Shown piece by piece: positions 15,657-23,730 of a stretch of DNA of 64,000 nucleotides. Under the pieces are notes generated by a model. That model worked only from the letters and a program-made list of their open reading frames with translations, was not told where the DNA came from and searched no databases. How positions within the stretch are numbered: the stretch's first letter is position 1; every line of letters begins with the position of its first letter. A program made the translations under genes and the position numbers. This stretch comes from Desulfogranum marinum (GTDB lineage Bacteria > Desulfobacterota > Desulfobulbia > Desulfobulbales > Desulfobulbaceae), in NCBI RefSeq assembly GCF_016918565.1, contig NZ_JAFFQD010000011.1, positions 1 through 64,000 on the forward strand. Direction: 5' to 3'.

Positions 15657-17906
15657 ATGCGTTCAGATAGCAAGATAGGCTTTCTCTCTTTTCGTAGTGT
15701 ACCGCTGAAGATATGTGCTTCCATCCTTCTAATCGAAGGTATTTTCCTCTTCTTTCTCGGATTTTATTTTATAGAATCGTACACTCTTGAGATTGATAAA
15801 ATCACTCAAAACAAACTTGCCCAACCAGGGATCCTGATGTCCCAGCAGGCGTTGCACTTCCTGAAAGCGACCAACCAGAAGCTGATAGGACAACTCATTC
15901 AAGAAGAAGTTATAGAGTGCCTGGTGATCAACCCTGACGGCACAATCCTTTTTTCTGCAGATGCCGATAAAAAAGGAAAACCTTACCGAAATTATTTACA
16001 TGAAAAAGAAATGGCTCTTCCCTTTCAGGCTTTTCAACAGTTTAACACCGTCAGCTACCGCGACGTGAATGACAATGCCTTTGTTTCCAGCCTGGCACCC
16101 CTGACAGTAGATGACCTTTTTTTCGGTAACCTTTTCATTCGTATCTCAGCGAAACATATTGAACAAAAAAAACAAAATATTCTTTACCTCTTCCTCATAG
16201 GCAGCATAACAACCCTTCTCTTGACTGTGATTGCTGAGGCAATATTTATTTATCACCTTATTGTTCCACGAATGGAGTCCAGCTTTGCGAGTCTGTCCCG
16301 TATCGAACGGGATCAACTTTTTGTGCATCAAGAGATTCCCCCCGGCCCTCCTGACCAAATAGGCCTCTTTATCCGCCGGATCAATTCCATTTTGTCTAAT
16401 ATCACCAGTAATAATAAAGCACTTAAAAAACTTTTCATTGCCGGTGAGCAAATCGCAAACACTGTTGACAAAAAAATGCTCTACGCCATGTCCACAGCCA
16501 TTGTTTGCCGATTTTTTAATGTACAGCAAGGGGAACTAGACCAGCTAATCGAGGGTGAAATTGAAAGTTTTTATCACCAGTACCCAGACATAGGCACCCT
16601 TACCTGCAGTGATGATAAACGCGCACTTTTCCTGTCGCTTCCTAATCCCCATAAAAAAAATGAATTTTTATGGGCAAAATTCTTCCGTAAAGACGGGGGC
16701 GTAATCGAAGAAACGAGCAACCCTGTCTACCTGGATCACCTTTCCCGCCTTTTCAAAAATGCAATCCGTCGCATCAGCGCCTTTGAGGAGATCGCCCAGG
16801 CTGAGGAACGTTATCGTGAACTTTTCAGTTCTGCAGTGGAAGGTATCTTCAGGACCACCGAAGCAGGACGATTTGAAGTCATCAATCCTGCATTAGCTGC
16901 CATGAGCGGCTATGATTCACCAGAAGAAATGATGCAAAGCATTACCGATATAGGCAGCCAATTTTATGCTAAGCACGGTGATAGAGAAGCTATTTTTGAA
17001 ACCCTTCTCAGGGAGAAAAAAATTGTTGATCGCGAAATCATGTTTCGCCGTAAAGATGGCTCCGTTTTTCCGGCTGCGGTATCTCTCCATTATGTCAAAA
17101 ATACTCAAGGAGGAATTATTGCCTACGAAGGACGTATTGTTAATATTGAGGAGAGAAAACTGCGGGAGCAGGAAGAACAAAACCGTAAGGCCGCCGAAGC
17201 TGTGAGCAGGGTCCAGTTAAACATGGTCAGCAAACTGGAAAAAAATGAGCAGCAGCTTCAGCAATCTCTGAAAGAAAAAGAAATTTTGCTGCGTGAAATC
17301 TATCATCGTACAAAAAACAATATGCTGGTCATTATCTCCATGCTTAAACTGCAGCTTGGTGAAATATCGGACCCAACCACTCTTTCCATATTCCAGGAAA
17401 CAGAAAACCGGATCAGAGCCATGGCCATGGTCCATGAAAACCTGTACCGCTCAGATAGCCTGGTTGATATTGACCTGGGCGGCTATCTCACGGAACTTAT
17501 TTCAGCGTTGGTCAAATCCATGGTGATAAAACAGCACATAACCATCGAAGCAGAAACCGAACCGGTCCCCATTTCCATTGACCATGCTGTGCCGCTTGGC
17601 CTTGCTGTCAATGAAATCGTTACCAATTCCCTCAAACACGGTTTTCCCGACAACCGATCAGGCTCCATCATTCTCCACCTTTGCCAGTCAGCAGAGAATG
17701 TGATACAGTTACGCGTAAAGGATACGGGTATAGGCATTTCGGCATCCTTTGATTTTGAAAAAAACAGCTCCTTTGGCCTGCAAATTACAAAAAATCTCAT
17801 TCGCAAACAACTACATGGGACGATCACCATGCGCCAAGACAACGGCACGGAAACCGAGATTCGTTTCACAGAGCCGGAGCGGATTCAACGCATACTCATA
17901 TCATGA
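15657..17906 (+). CDS. Membrane sensor histidine kinase, PAS and HisKA_2 type
   Basis: 749 residues. A membrane helix at about 15-40 and another at about 178-205 enclose a periplasmic sensor domain of about 135 residues. A linker region (210-380) resembles a degenerate ligand-binding module. A PAS domain (about 385-495; YRELFSSAVEGIFRTTEAGRF) is followed by a short coiled coil and a HisKA_2 dimerisation domain with phospho-acceptor H550 in LREIYHRTKNNM. The ATPase domain has N652 in NEIVTNSLKHGF and DTGIGI. It overlaps the following response regulator by 4 bp (ATGA). HisKA_2 kinases usually signal to stand-alone or output-poor regulators, as here. Confidence 0.92.
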   Translation: MRSDSKIGFLSFRSVPLKICASILLIEGIFLFFLGFYFIESYTLEIDKITQNKLAQPGILMSQQALHFLKATNQKLIGQLIQEEVIECLVINPDGTILFSADADKKGKPYRNYLHEKEMALPFQAFQQFNTVSYRDVNDNAFVSSLAPLTVDDLFFGNLFIRISAKHIEQKKQNILYLFLIGSITTLLLTVIAEAIFIYHLIVPRMESSFASLSRIERDQLFVHQEIPPGPPDQIGLFIRRINSILSNITSNNKALKKLFIAGEQIANTVDKKMLYAMSTAIVCRFFNVQQGELDQLIEGEIESFYHQYPDIGTLTCSDDKRALFLSLPNPHKKNEFLWAKFFRKDGGVIEETSNPVYLDHLSRLFKNAIRRISAFEEIAQAEERYRELFSSAVEGIFRTTEAGRFEVINPALAAMSGYDSPEEMMQSITDIGSQFYAKHGDREAIFETLLREKKIVDREIMFRRKDGSVFPAAVSLHYVKNTQGGIIAYEGRIVNIEERKLREQEEQNRKAAEAVSRVQLNMVSKLEKNEQQLQQSLKEKEILLREIYHRTKNNMLVIISMLKLQLGEISDPTTLSIFQETENRIRAMAMVHENLYRSDSLVDIDLGGYLTELISALVKSMVIKQHITIEAETEPVPISIDHAVPLGLAVNEIVTNSLKHGFPDNRSGSIILHLCQSAENVIQLRVKDTGIGISASFDFEKNSSFGLQITKNLIRKQLHGTITMRQDNGTETEIRFTEPERIQRILIS

Positions 17907-18265
17907 AAAAAAAAATTCTTATTGTCGAAGATGAGATACTCATAGGGATGATGCTGACCGAAAACATTAAGGATTTCGGCTTTATCCCCTGCGAAGTTGC
18001 TACCAGTGCAGAGGAGGCCCTGGAAGCGGTAAAAACTGAATTACCGGATGCCATTTTAATGGATATAAGTCTTTCCGGAAACATGGACGGCATCGAGACG
18101 GCAAAACGCATCAAACAAAAAAAGGACATCCCAATCCTGTTTTTCACCGGCTACCAGGATACCCAGTTACTCGAACGTGCTGCCGCAACCAATCCTTTTG
18201 CCATTTTAGATAAACTCGGTCCACCAGAAGCCATAAAAGAAGCCCTGGATGAAATTTTCTCCTGA
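17903..18265 (+). CDS. Stand-alone response regulator (REC only)
   Basis: 120 residues, one receiver domain: ED at 9-10, phospho-acceptor D54 in LMDISLSG, T in FFTGYQD. The usual switch K-P pair is altered to DKLGPPEAIK. No output domain. Its ATG overlaps the kinase stop, so the pair are translationally coupled partners. A REC-only protein can act as a phosphate shuttle or bind a target directly; the sensor operon beginning at 18649 is the closest candidate, but this link is inference. Confidence 0.92.
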   Translation: MKKKILIVEDEILIGMMLTENIKDFGFIPCEVATSAEEALEAVKTELPDAILMDISLSGNMDGIETAKRIKQKKDIPILFFTGYQDTQLLERAAATNPFAILDKLGPPEAIKEALDEIFS

Positions 18266-18512
18266 TCGTCTCTCCTGTTCTCTTTTTCGTTTTCATCTCT
18301 TCTGTCACATTACTCTGCCCCACCGTCCTACGATCACATTAAATTTCACCAGCAGGTAATTGCCACCGGCAATCGACCAGCCCGAATTCGGGCTTGACCG
18401 ATAAAAGCCCTTGACGCTTACAATCCGTCACGAGCGCTGCCGTTCATCGAAGATTTTTCTTTTTGATGGTAACCTCACATATATTCGGCCGAAAAAAAAT
18501 CGCATTTAAAGC

Positions 18513-18528
18513 TGGCCCATTCACTGCA
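18513..18528 (+). promoter_or_regulatory. Sigma-54 promoter upstream of the kinase operon
   Basis: TGGCCCATTCACTGCA: GG of the -24 element and GC of the -12 element at the correct 12-base offset (consensus TGGCACG-N4-TTGCA). It lies about 120 bp before the kinase start. Weaker than the other sigma-54 sites because of CCC in place of CAC. Confidence 0.5.
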
Positions 18529-18559
18529 TAAAAATCCCCATATGCAATATTATGTGCTA

Positions 18560-18583
18560 TTTTGCAACACTAGTGTTGCAAAA
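18560..18583. promoter_or_regulatory. Perfect 24-bp palindrome, putative activator site
   Basis: Each half is TTTTGCAACACT, giving TGCAACA-CTAG-TGTTGCA at the core. The same TGCAACA-N4-TGTTGCA-like pattern recurs upstream of ftsH and of each small-membrane-protein operon. Here it lies downstream of the sigma-54 promoter match, suggesting autoregulation or action from a downstream position. Confidence 0.65.
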
Positions 18584-18648
18584 AGTGTTGTTTGCCACAT
18601 TGTGCGCAACACATATGCAACCAATGTCCATAACCCACCCGGTACCTT

Positions 18649-20700
18649 ATGCACAACATTACGCAACGCATTCAACTTCTCGAGCAACGCTGCAGATTGC
18701 TTCGCTCAATTTGTGAATTCAAAGTTGGGCACGCGTCCGATCAAGAGGAGCCGTTTATCCTCAAACAGCGTGGTACCCGCTTACTCAACGATCAGGAATA
18801 CTGTTTTATATGGGCTGCCAAAAGAGGCAACGGTACCAATCCGGTCGAACCACTCTTTGCTGCCGGCTCGACATCTCTTTCATCCGAAAAAAGCCTTGCC
18901 CTTGTCAGCCGATTTTTAGAGGATAACCCTGAAGATAACCCCGTCGTGCAGGCACTGGAAAAAGGCGAGCCAATCCGGGCAAATAAAATCACCCCTCATA
19001 CCGGACAGCAACCGCTTGACACCATCATAAAAGCAACCGGTACCCAGAGCTACATATCGTGGCCCCTTATTTCCAACAACCACGAGTATGGTGTTCTTAC
19101 CATTCATTCCACAAACCCAGATGGTTTTACAGGCTCTGAACTGGACTTTATAGCCAATGTCATGGCTGACATTTCGCTGGCTCTCTACGTTGACGAAACA
19201 GCAAAACGACTGCGCAAAGAAAGGGATTTTAACGCTGAAATCGTCGACACAGTTCAAGCCCTTCTCATTTCGCTGTCGCCCTGTGGCAATATTCTATCAT
19301 TTAACCAGAAAGCACAGGAAGTTACTGGATTCAGCGAGCACGAAGTTAAAGGGAAATACTGGGTAGACGTGCTTATCTCGCCAGAGCTTCGGATTAAAAG
19401 CCAAAAAGAGTTCTCAGGGTTACTTCAACAAAATGGCTCAGATATTAATTTTCAGACAGAACTCGAGACACGTAATGGTGAAAGATGCACAATAAGCTGG
19501 CACGGCTCCTTTCAACCCAACATAGAGCAAGGCACAGTTGGCCTTGTCCTTTTCGGCATTGATGTCACCAGTGAAATGGCAGCTGAAAGAGAGCGAGAAA
19601 ACGCCCTTGCCCAATGGAACAATATTTTTAGTGCGATGCAGGACCCAGCCCTTGTCGTGTCCGAAGACGGCGTTATACTTGATATAAACCCTGCCACCGA
19701 ATTTGCGGCCAAAAGAAAAAGAAAAGACATTGTTGGCAAGGGGGTATGCGAGATCCTCCATGGCGGGAGATCTCCGGGCGCCATCTGCCCACTGGAAGCT
19801 ATCCTCCTTGACAAAAAAAACAGGGTTTTTGAAACCGAACTCAGGGGCCTCCAGGGCAATTACATGATGACTATCAGCCCCTTAAAAGAATTTGCAGGTA
19901 AAACCGGGGTCGCCTTGCTTTTGGCAAGGGATCTCACTGAGGAACAGTTAATGAAAGCCGAGGCCTTACGTTCAGCGCAACTCGCTTCAGTAGGGGAACT
20001 TGCAGCCGGTGTCGCTCATGAGATCAACAATCCCATTAACGGAATCATAAACTATGCCCAAATCCTCAAAGATTCATCCCTTCAAGAGGAAGAAGCAAAG
20101 CGCTTTCTGGACCGCATTATTAAAGAAGGAAAACGTATTGCCGGTATTACTAAAAACCTGCTTGATTTCTCACGCAAAAGAGAGGAAGAGCCTGAACCGG
20201 TTAACGTCATAAACTTGATTAAACACTGCATTGAACTTGTGCAGCACCAATTCACCATAGACGGCATCACCATTGAACAGCAGCACCCCAACGACCTGCC
20301 AAATATTATCTGCAATCCTCAACAGATACAGCAGGTATTTCTGAATATTTTCAGCAATGCACGCTACGCACTCAACCAACGCCAAGCTAAAGGCGACCAA
20401 AAAGCCAAATTGCTGCAGATCCATACCCATGCCACCCGTATCGACGGAAAAAACTATGTTGAGCTTGCCATAACCGATAATGGAACCGGGATTGAACACG
20501 AAATTATCGATCGGGTAATGGATCCGTTTTTCTCCACTAAAACCAGTGGCGAAGGAACGGGCCTAGGCCTTAGCATTAGTCATAGTTTAGTTCAAGACAA
20601 CCATGGCCTTTTTCGTATCCACAGCGAACTCGGCAATTACACCACGTTATTAATTGACCTGCCAACCATTGACCAAAGGGGCCAAAGCCATGTCGGATAA
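18649..20700 (+). CDS. Soluble GAF/PAS sensor histidine kinase
   Basis: 683 residues, no membrane segment. N-terminal GAF-like domain (about 1-180; SYISWPLISNNHEYGVLTIHS), PAS domain 1 (about 195-315), PAS domain 2 (about 320-425; DPALVVSEDGVILDINPATEF), dimerisation helix with H457 in LASVGELAAGVAHEINNPI, and an ATPase domain with N box NIFSNARYAL, DNGTGI and GTGLGLSIS. Cytoplasmic signal likely (small molecule, redox or energy state). The next genes are a PAS membrane protein and a sigma-54 activator with a receiver domain, its obvious phosphorylation target. Sigma-54 promoter and palindrome lie upstream. Confidence 0.93.
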   Translation: MHNITQRIQLLEQRCRLLRSICEFKVGHASDQEEPFILKQRGTRLLNDQEYCFIWAAKRGNGTNPVEPLFAAGSTSLSSEKSLALVSRFLEDNPEDNPVVQALEKGEPIRANKITPHTGQQPLDTIIKATGTQSYISWPLISNNHEYGVLTIHSTNPDGFTGSELDFIANVMADISLALYVDETAKRLRKERDFNAEIVDTVQALLISLSPCGNILSFNQKAQEVTGFSEHEVKGKYWVDVLISPELRIKSQKEFSGLLQQNGSDINFQTELETRNGERCTISWHGSFQPNIEQGTVGLVLFGIDVTSEMAAERERENALAQWNNIFSAMQDPALVVSEDGVILDINPATEFAAKRKRKDIVGKGVCEILHGGRSPGAICPLEAILLDKKNRVFETELRGLQGNYMMTISPLKEFAGKTGVALLLARDLTEEQLMKAEALRSAQLASVGELAAGVAHEINNPINGIINYAQILKDSSLQEEEAKRFLDRIIKEGKRIAGITKNLLDFSRKREEEPEPVNVINLIKHCIELVQHQFTIDGITIEQQHPNDLPNIICNPQQIQQVFLNIFSNARYALNQRQAKGDQKAKLLQIHTHATRIDGKNYVELAITDNGTGIEHEIIDRVMDPFFSTKTSGEGTGLGLSISHSLVQDNHGLFRIHSELGNYTTLLIDLPTIDQRGQSHVG

Positions 20701-21439
20701 TCAAAAATTATTTCTTAAAATAAGTGTCCTGTTCTCCGCTGCTGCCTTTGTCCTTTTTTTAATGGATATACGCCTGCTCAATGCTGACAATTCAAGCCAA
20801 CTCCTCCCGTTTCCTCTCTTTTCCATCATGGTGATGACGCTGTTATGTATCACCGTCATCTTTGCTACCAAAAAAACCACAGACACTCTCTACGAAAAAA
20901 TAAGGGATTACCAGAACCAGCTTAATGATGTCAGCGAAGGCCTGAAATCTACTACCCAGGATCTCGAGGAACGGGTAGAAAAACGAACCTTCGAGATATC
21001 AGTTGCAAACGCTTCACTTAACAGAGAAATTGCCGAGCGTATCCAGGCAGAGACCGAAACAAAAAAAATAAAAAGGCAGATGGAGCTTATTTTAGAATCG
21101 GCCGGCGAAGGTATTTTCGGCCTCGATAACCAGGGGAATGTTACCTTTGTCAACAAGGCAGCTTCGATTATGTTAGACTGGTCACCCGAAGAGCTGATCG
21201 GCAAATCCCACCATGATCTGGTACACCACAGCTACAAAGACGGGCAGAGCTATCCTGTTGAAGAATGTCCTATTCACAAAGCTTACAGGGACGGAAAGGT
21301 TCACTTCGGTTCAGACGAACTTTTCTGGACAAAAGAGGGAAAAGCCTTCCCTGTTGAATACACGAGTACACCGATCGTAGAAAACAAACTCATCACCGGA
21401 GCAGTTGTAGTCTTCAGAGACCTGACAACCTTTCGTTAA
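20690..21439 (+). CDS. Membrane PAS protein without output domain
   Basis: 249 residues. The ATG at 20690 overlaps the kinase stop by 11 bp, preferred to an in-frame start at 20654. Two hydrophobic segments near 8-25 and 38-58, a coiled coil of about 60 residues (EKIRDYQNQLNDVSEGLKST onward), then one PAS domain (about 120-240; LILESAGEGIFGLDNQGNVTFVNKAA). There is no kinase, GGDEF or HTH domain. The GIFGLDxxGNVTFVN pattern and the CPIHKAY segment are typical of Desulfobacterota PAS domains. Lodged between kinase and response regulator, it may hand a membrane-derived signal to the soluble kinase. Confidence 0.85.
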   Translation: MSDNQKLFLKISVLFSAAAFVLFLMDIRLLNADNSSQLLPFPLFSIMVMTLLCITVIFATKKTTDTLYEKIRDYQNQLNDVSEGLKSTTQDLEERVEKRTFEISVANASLNREIAERIQAETETKKIKRQMELILESAGEGIFGLDNQGNVTFVNKAASIMLDWSPEELIGKSHHDLVHHSYKDGQSYPVEECPIHKAYRDGKVHFGSDELFWTKEGKAFPVEYTSTPIVENKLITGAVVVFRDLTTFR

Positions 21440-21471
21440 TTCCAGTTACAGGCATCCAAGGAGAACACTCA

Positions 21472-23283
21472 ATGCTTGAGAAGCAAACACAACAGCAGAC
21501 AGCCATTCTGGTGGTCGATGACGAAGAAAGCCTGCGCGACACTTTTCAATTTTTCCTACGAAACCAAGGGTATGCACCTGTTGTTACCGCCCAGTCATAC
21601 GATGAAGCAATCAGTGAACTAGACAAATACAATTTTGATCTTATTATCAGCGACATAGTGCTTGGCAGTCATTCCGGAATCGACTTTTTACGTTCCATCA
21701 GAGAGAAAAATATTGATTGCCCGGTTGTTATGATTACAGGGTACCCCAACGTAGAAACAGCTGCCGAGGCTGTTCGACTCGGAGCCTTTGACTATATCCC
21801 CAAACCGGTCGAAAAGGACACGCTCCTTAAAATTGCTCGCCTGGCCCTTAAACAACAACAACTTGAGCAGGAAAAAAAAGCGGTAGAGCAGGAAAAAGAA
21901 AGGTACCGAGTCTTTCTCGAAACTGTTTTTAAAAGTGTGACTGACTGCATTATTACAGTTGATGCAAATCTTCGGATTATGGACATGAATCCGGCAGCAC
22001 GACTCCTTTTTAACGAGCTGCATACAGGCCCGGTTGACAATTCAACCATTGCCGCCCTGTGTGCAAAAAAAGAATACGAACCGTTCAAAAATGACTTGCT
22101 CAAGGTCTTGAAAAGCGGTGTGGAAATTACCCAGCACCGGCAAGAGTGTCACACCACAAGCAACCAGGTGAAAGTACTGAGTGTGTGTACAGCACCCCTG
22201 CAGGGAGCTGCCGGAAGCCCAGACGGAATAGTGGTTGTTATTCGGGACATGTCCAATCCGGAGTCGATAGCGAGCGCAAGAAGGAGCTCCTTCCACCGCT
22301 TTATTGGCGAAAGCGATGTAATGCAGGCTGCATACACAATGATTGAGAATGTGGGAAGGGTTGACCTTACCGCCCTTATTACCGGCGAATCAGGGACAGG
22401 AAAAGAACTTGCAGCAGAAGCACTCCATCAAGAAAGCCATCGCAAAAACAGGCCTCTTATTAAAGTTGACTGCACTGCAATTCCCGAGAATCTGCTCGAA
22501 AGCGAACTTTTTGGCCATCGAAAAGGGTCTTTTACCGGAGCTGATCGTGACCGGATGGGCAGAATCCTTCAGGCTGACGGCGGCACACTGTTTCTCGACG
22601 AAATCGGCGACATCTCACACATGATGCAACTTCGACTGCTCCGTTTTCTCCAGGAAAGCACATTTTATCCTGTCGGCCAAGACACCCCCATAACAGTAGA
22701 CGTACGGGTCATTACCGCTACTAACGTGGATCTTAAGGAAAAAGTGAATAAAGGCGAGTTTCGGGAGGACCTCTATTTCAGGCTGCGCGTGATAGATGTC
22801 ATGCTCCCTGCCCTCAGGGAACGAGGGAACGACATTACCCTGCTGGCTAATTATTTTATCGAAAAAATTGCTCCCAAAATTTCTAAATCCATCAACGGCA
22901 TTTCCGACCAGGCTCTGGAAAAACTATATAATTACCCCTGGCCAGGCAACGTACGAGAACTCAAAAATGTAATTGAAAGAGCATGTGTTCTCTGTGAAGG
23001 GCCATCTATCTCGACCACTGAGTTACCTCCGGAAATTGTTGATTACTCAGACCAGGCAACTATAGCTCATGAACCTACACTGCCTGAGCAGGAACCTGCG
23101 CCGCAAAATATTCAACCGGCTTTTCCAGACTCAGACCTCTCAGCAGCAGATCGAATCATGCTTGCTTTAAAGAAAACCGGCGGCAACAAGGCTAAAGCAG
23201 CACGGCTGCTCCAGATTGATCGCACCACGTTGTATCGCAAAATCAAAGAATTCAACCTGGACCTTTCCCGACTGGACATGTAG
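21472..23283 (+). CDS. NtrC-type sigma-54 activator (REC-PAS-AAA-Fis)
   Basis: 603 residues. REC domain with D61 in LIISDIVLGS and KP in YIPKPVEKD; a PAS-like domain about 145-265; then the sigma-54 AAA+ domain with Walker A GESGTGKE (305-312), sigma-54-contact loop GSFTGA (352-357, the common variant of GAFTGA) and Walker B LFLDEIGD (D376-E377), and WPGNVRELKN. A Fis-type helix-turn-helix is at about 560-600 (GGNKAKAARLLQIDRTTLYRKIKEF). It should open sigma-54 promoters after phosphorylation by the kinase two genes upstream. The TGCAACA-type palindromes around this cluster are the best candidates for its binding sites. Confidence 0.95.
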   Translation: MLEKQTQQQTAILVVDDEESLRDTFQFFLRNQGYAPVVTAQSYDEAISELDKYNFDLIISDIVLGSHSGIDFLRSIREKNIDCPVVMITGYPNVETAAEAVRLGAFDYIPKPVEKDTLLKIARLALKQQQLEQEKKAVEQEKERYRVFLETVFKSVTDCIITVDANLRIMDMNPAARLLFNELHTGPVDNSTIAALCAKKEYEPFKNDLLKVLKSGVEITQHRQECHTTSNQVKVLSVCTAPLQGAAGSPDGIVVVIRDMSNPESIASARRSSFHRFIGESDVMQAAYTMIENVGRVDLTALITGESGTGKELAAEALHQESHRKNRPLIKVDCTAIPENLLESELFGHRKGSFTGADRDRMGRILQADGGTLFLDEIGDISHMMQLRLLRFLQESTFYPVGQDTPITVDVRVITATNVDLKEKVNKGEFREDLYFRLRVIDVMLPALRERGNDITLLANYFIEKIAPKISKSINGISDQALEKLYNYPWPGNVRELKNVIERACVLCEGPSISTTELPPEIVDYSDQATIAHEPTLPEQEPAPQNIQPAFPDSDLSAADRIMLALKKTGGNKAKAARLLQIDRTTLYRKIKEFNLDLSRLDM

Positions 23284-23297
23284 AGATGCCACACATG

Positions 23298-23341
23298 TGC
23301 TGCAACATAAGTGTTGTAAAAACAACACTTATGTTGCAGCA
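23298..23341. promoter_or_regulatory. Two activator-type palindromes forming a 20-bp perfect hairpin
   Basis: The arm 23298-23317 (TGCTGCAACATAAGTGTTGT) is exactly repeated in inverse at 23322-23341 around AAAA. Each arm is itself an imperfect palindrome, TGCAACA-TAAG-TGTTGT. There is no T-run after it, so it is more likely a tandem upstream activator site for the sigma-54 promoter 210 bp downstream than a simple terminator of the activator gene, though it may do both. Confidence 0.7.
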
Positions 23342-23550
23342 GTGCATACTCTCTCCTCTTCATTCCGCATCACCGCTCTCACTCTCTTAAGCTTCTTCAA
23401 CACAAAACCACATCAGGTATAAAGACCTAATTTCAGCAAGATAAAAAGACAACTAAACTACAGTGCAGTGGAAGCTGCCGCCTTGCCAGCTAAAAAAAAT
23501 ATTCAATGTTTTAATATAGTTAACAAAAAAAACCACAGTTTTCCACGCTG

Positions 23551-23566
23551 TGGCATTGCCTGTGCA
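23551..23566 (+). promoter_or_regulatory. Sigma-54 promoter of the ftsH-cytochrome operon
   Basis: TGGCATTGCCTGTGCA: -24 GG and -12 GC at the exact 12-base offset, 165 bp before the ftsH ATG and about 210 bp downstream of the double palindrome. Confidence 0.65.
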
Positions 23567-23730
23567 ACAGTTGTCCAAGTTCTAACGTTCAGCCATACGA
23601 CCGCCATTCTACTTCAAGCATAAAAATGTTTCGCGGTCAGGCATCAAAACTACCGTGTGAAGAAAATAACCATCGATCCCTGTTCCTTGTATATATACAA
23701 ACAGGGAGGGTATGAAGGCAGACAATCTTG

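Larger units (their letters stand above)
18266..18648. other. Regulatory gap upstream of the sigma-54 sensor operon
   Basis: No gene. It contains a sigma-54 promoter match at 18513-18528, a perfect 24-bp palindrome at 18560-18583, and a further pair of half sites, GTGTTG (18585-18590) and CAACAC (18607-18612). Confidence 0.6.
23284..23730. other. Regulatory region between activator gene and ftsH
   Basis: Holds the double palindrome 23298-23341, an AT-rich stretch and the sigma-54 promoter 23551-23566. No gene is credible here. Confidence 0.6.

Noticed and set aside
18542-18919. 125-residue frame overlapping the kinase start
   Set aside because: It runs through the operator palindrome and is out of frame with the clearly real kinase.
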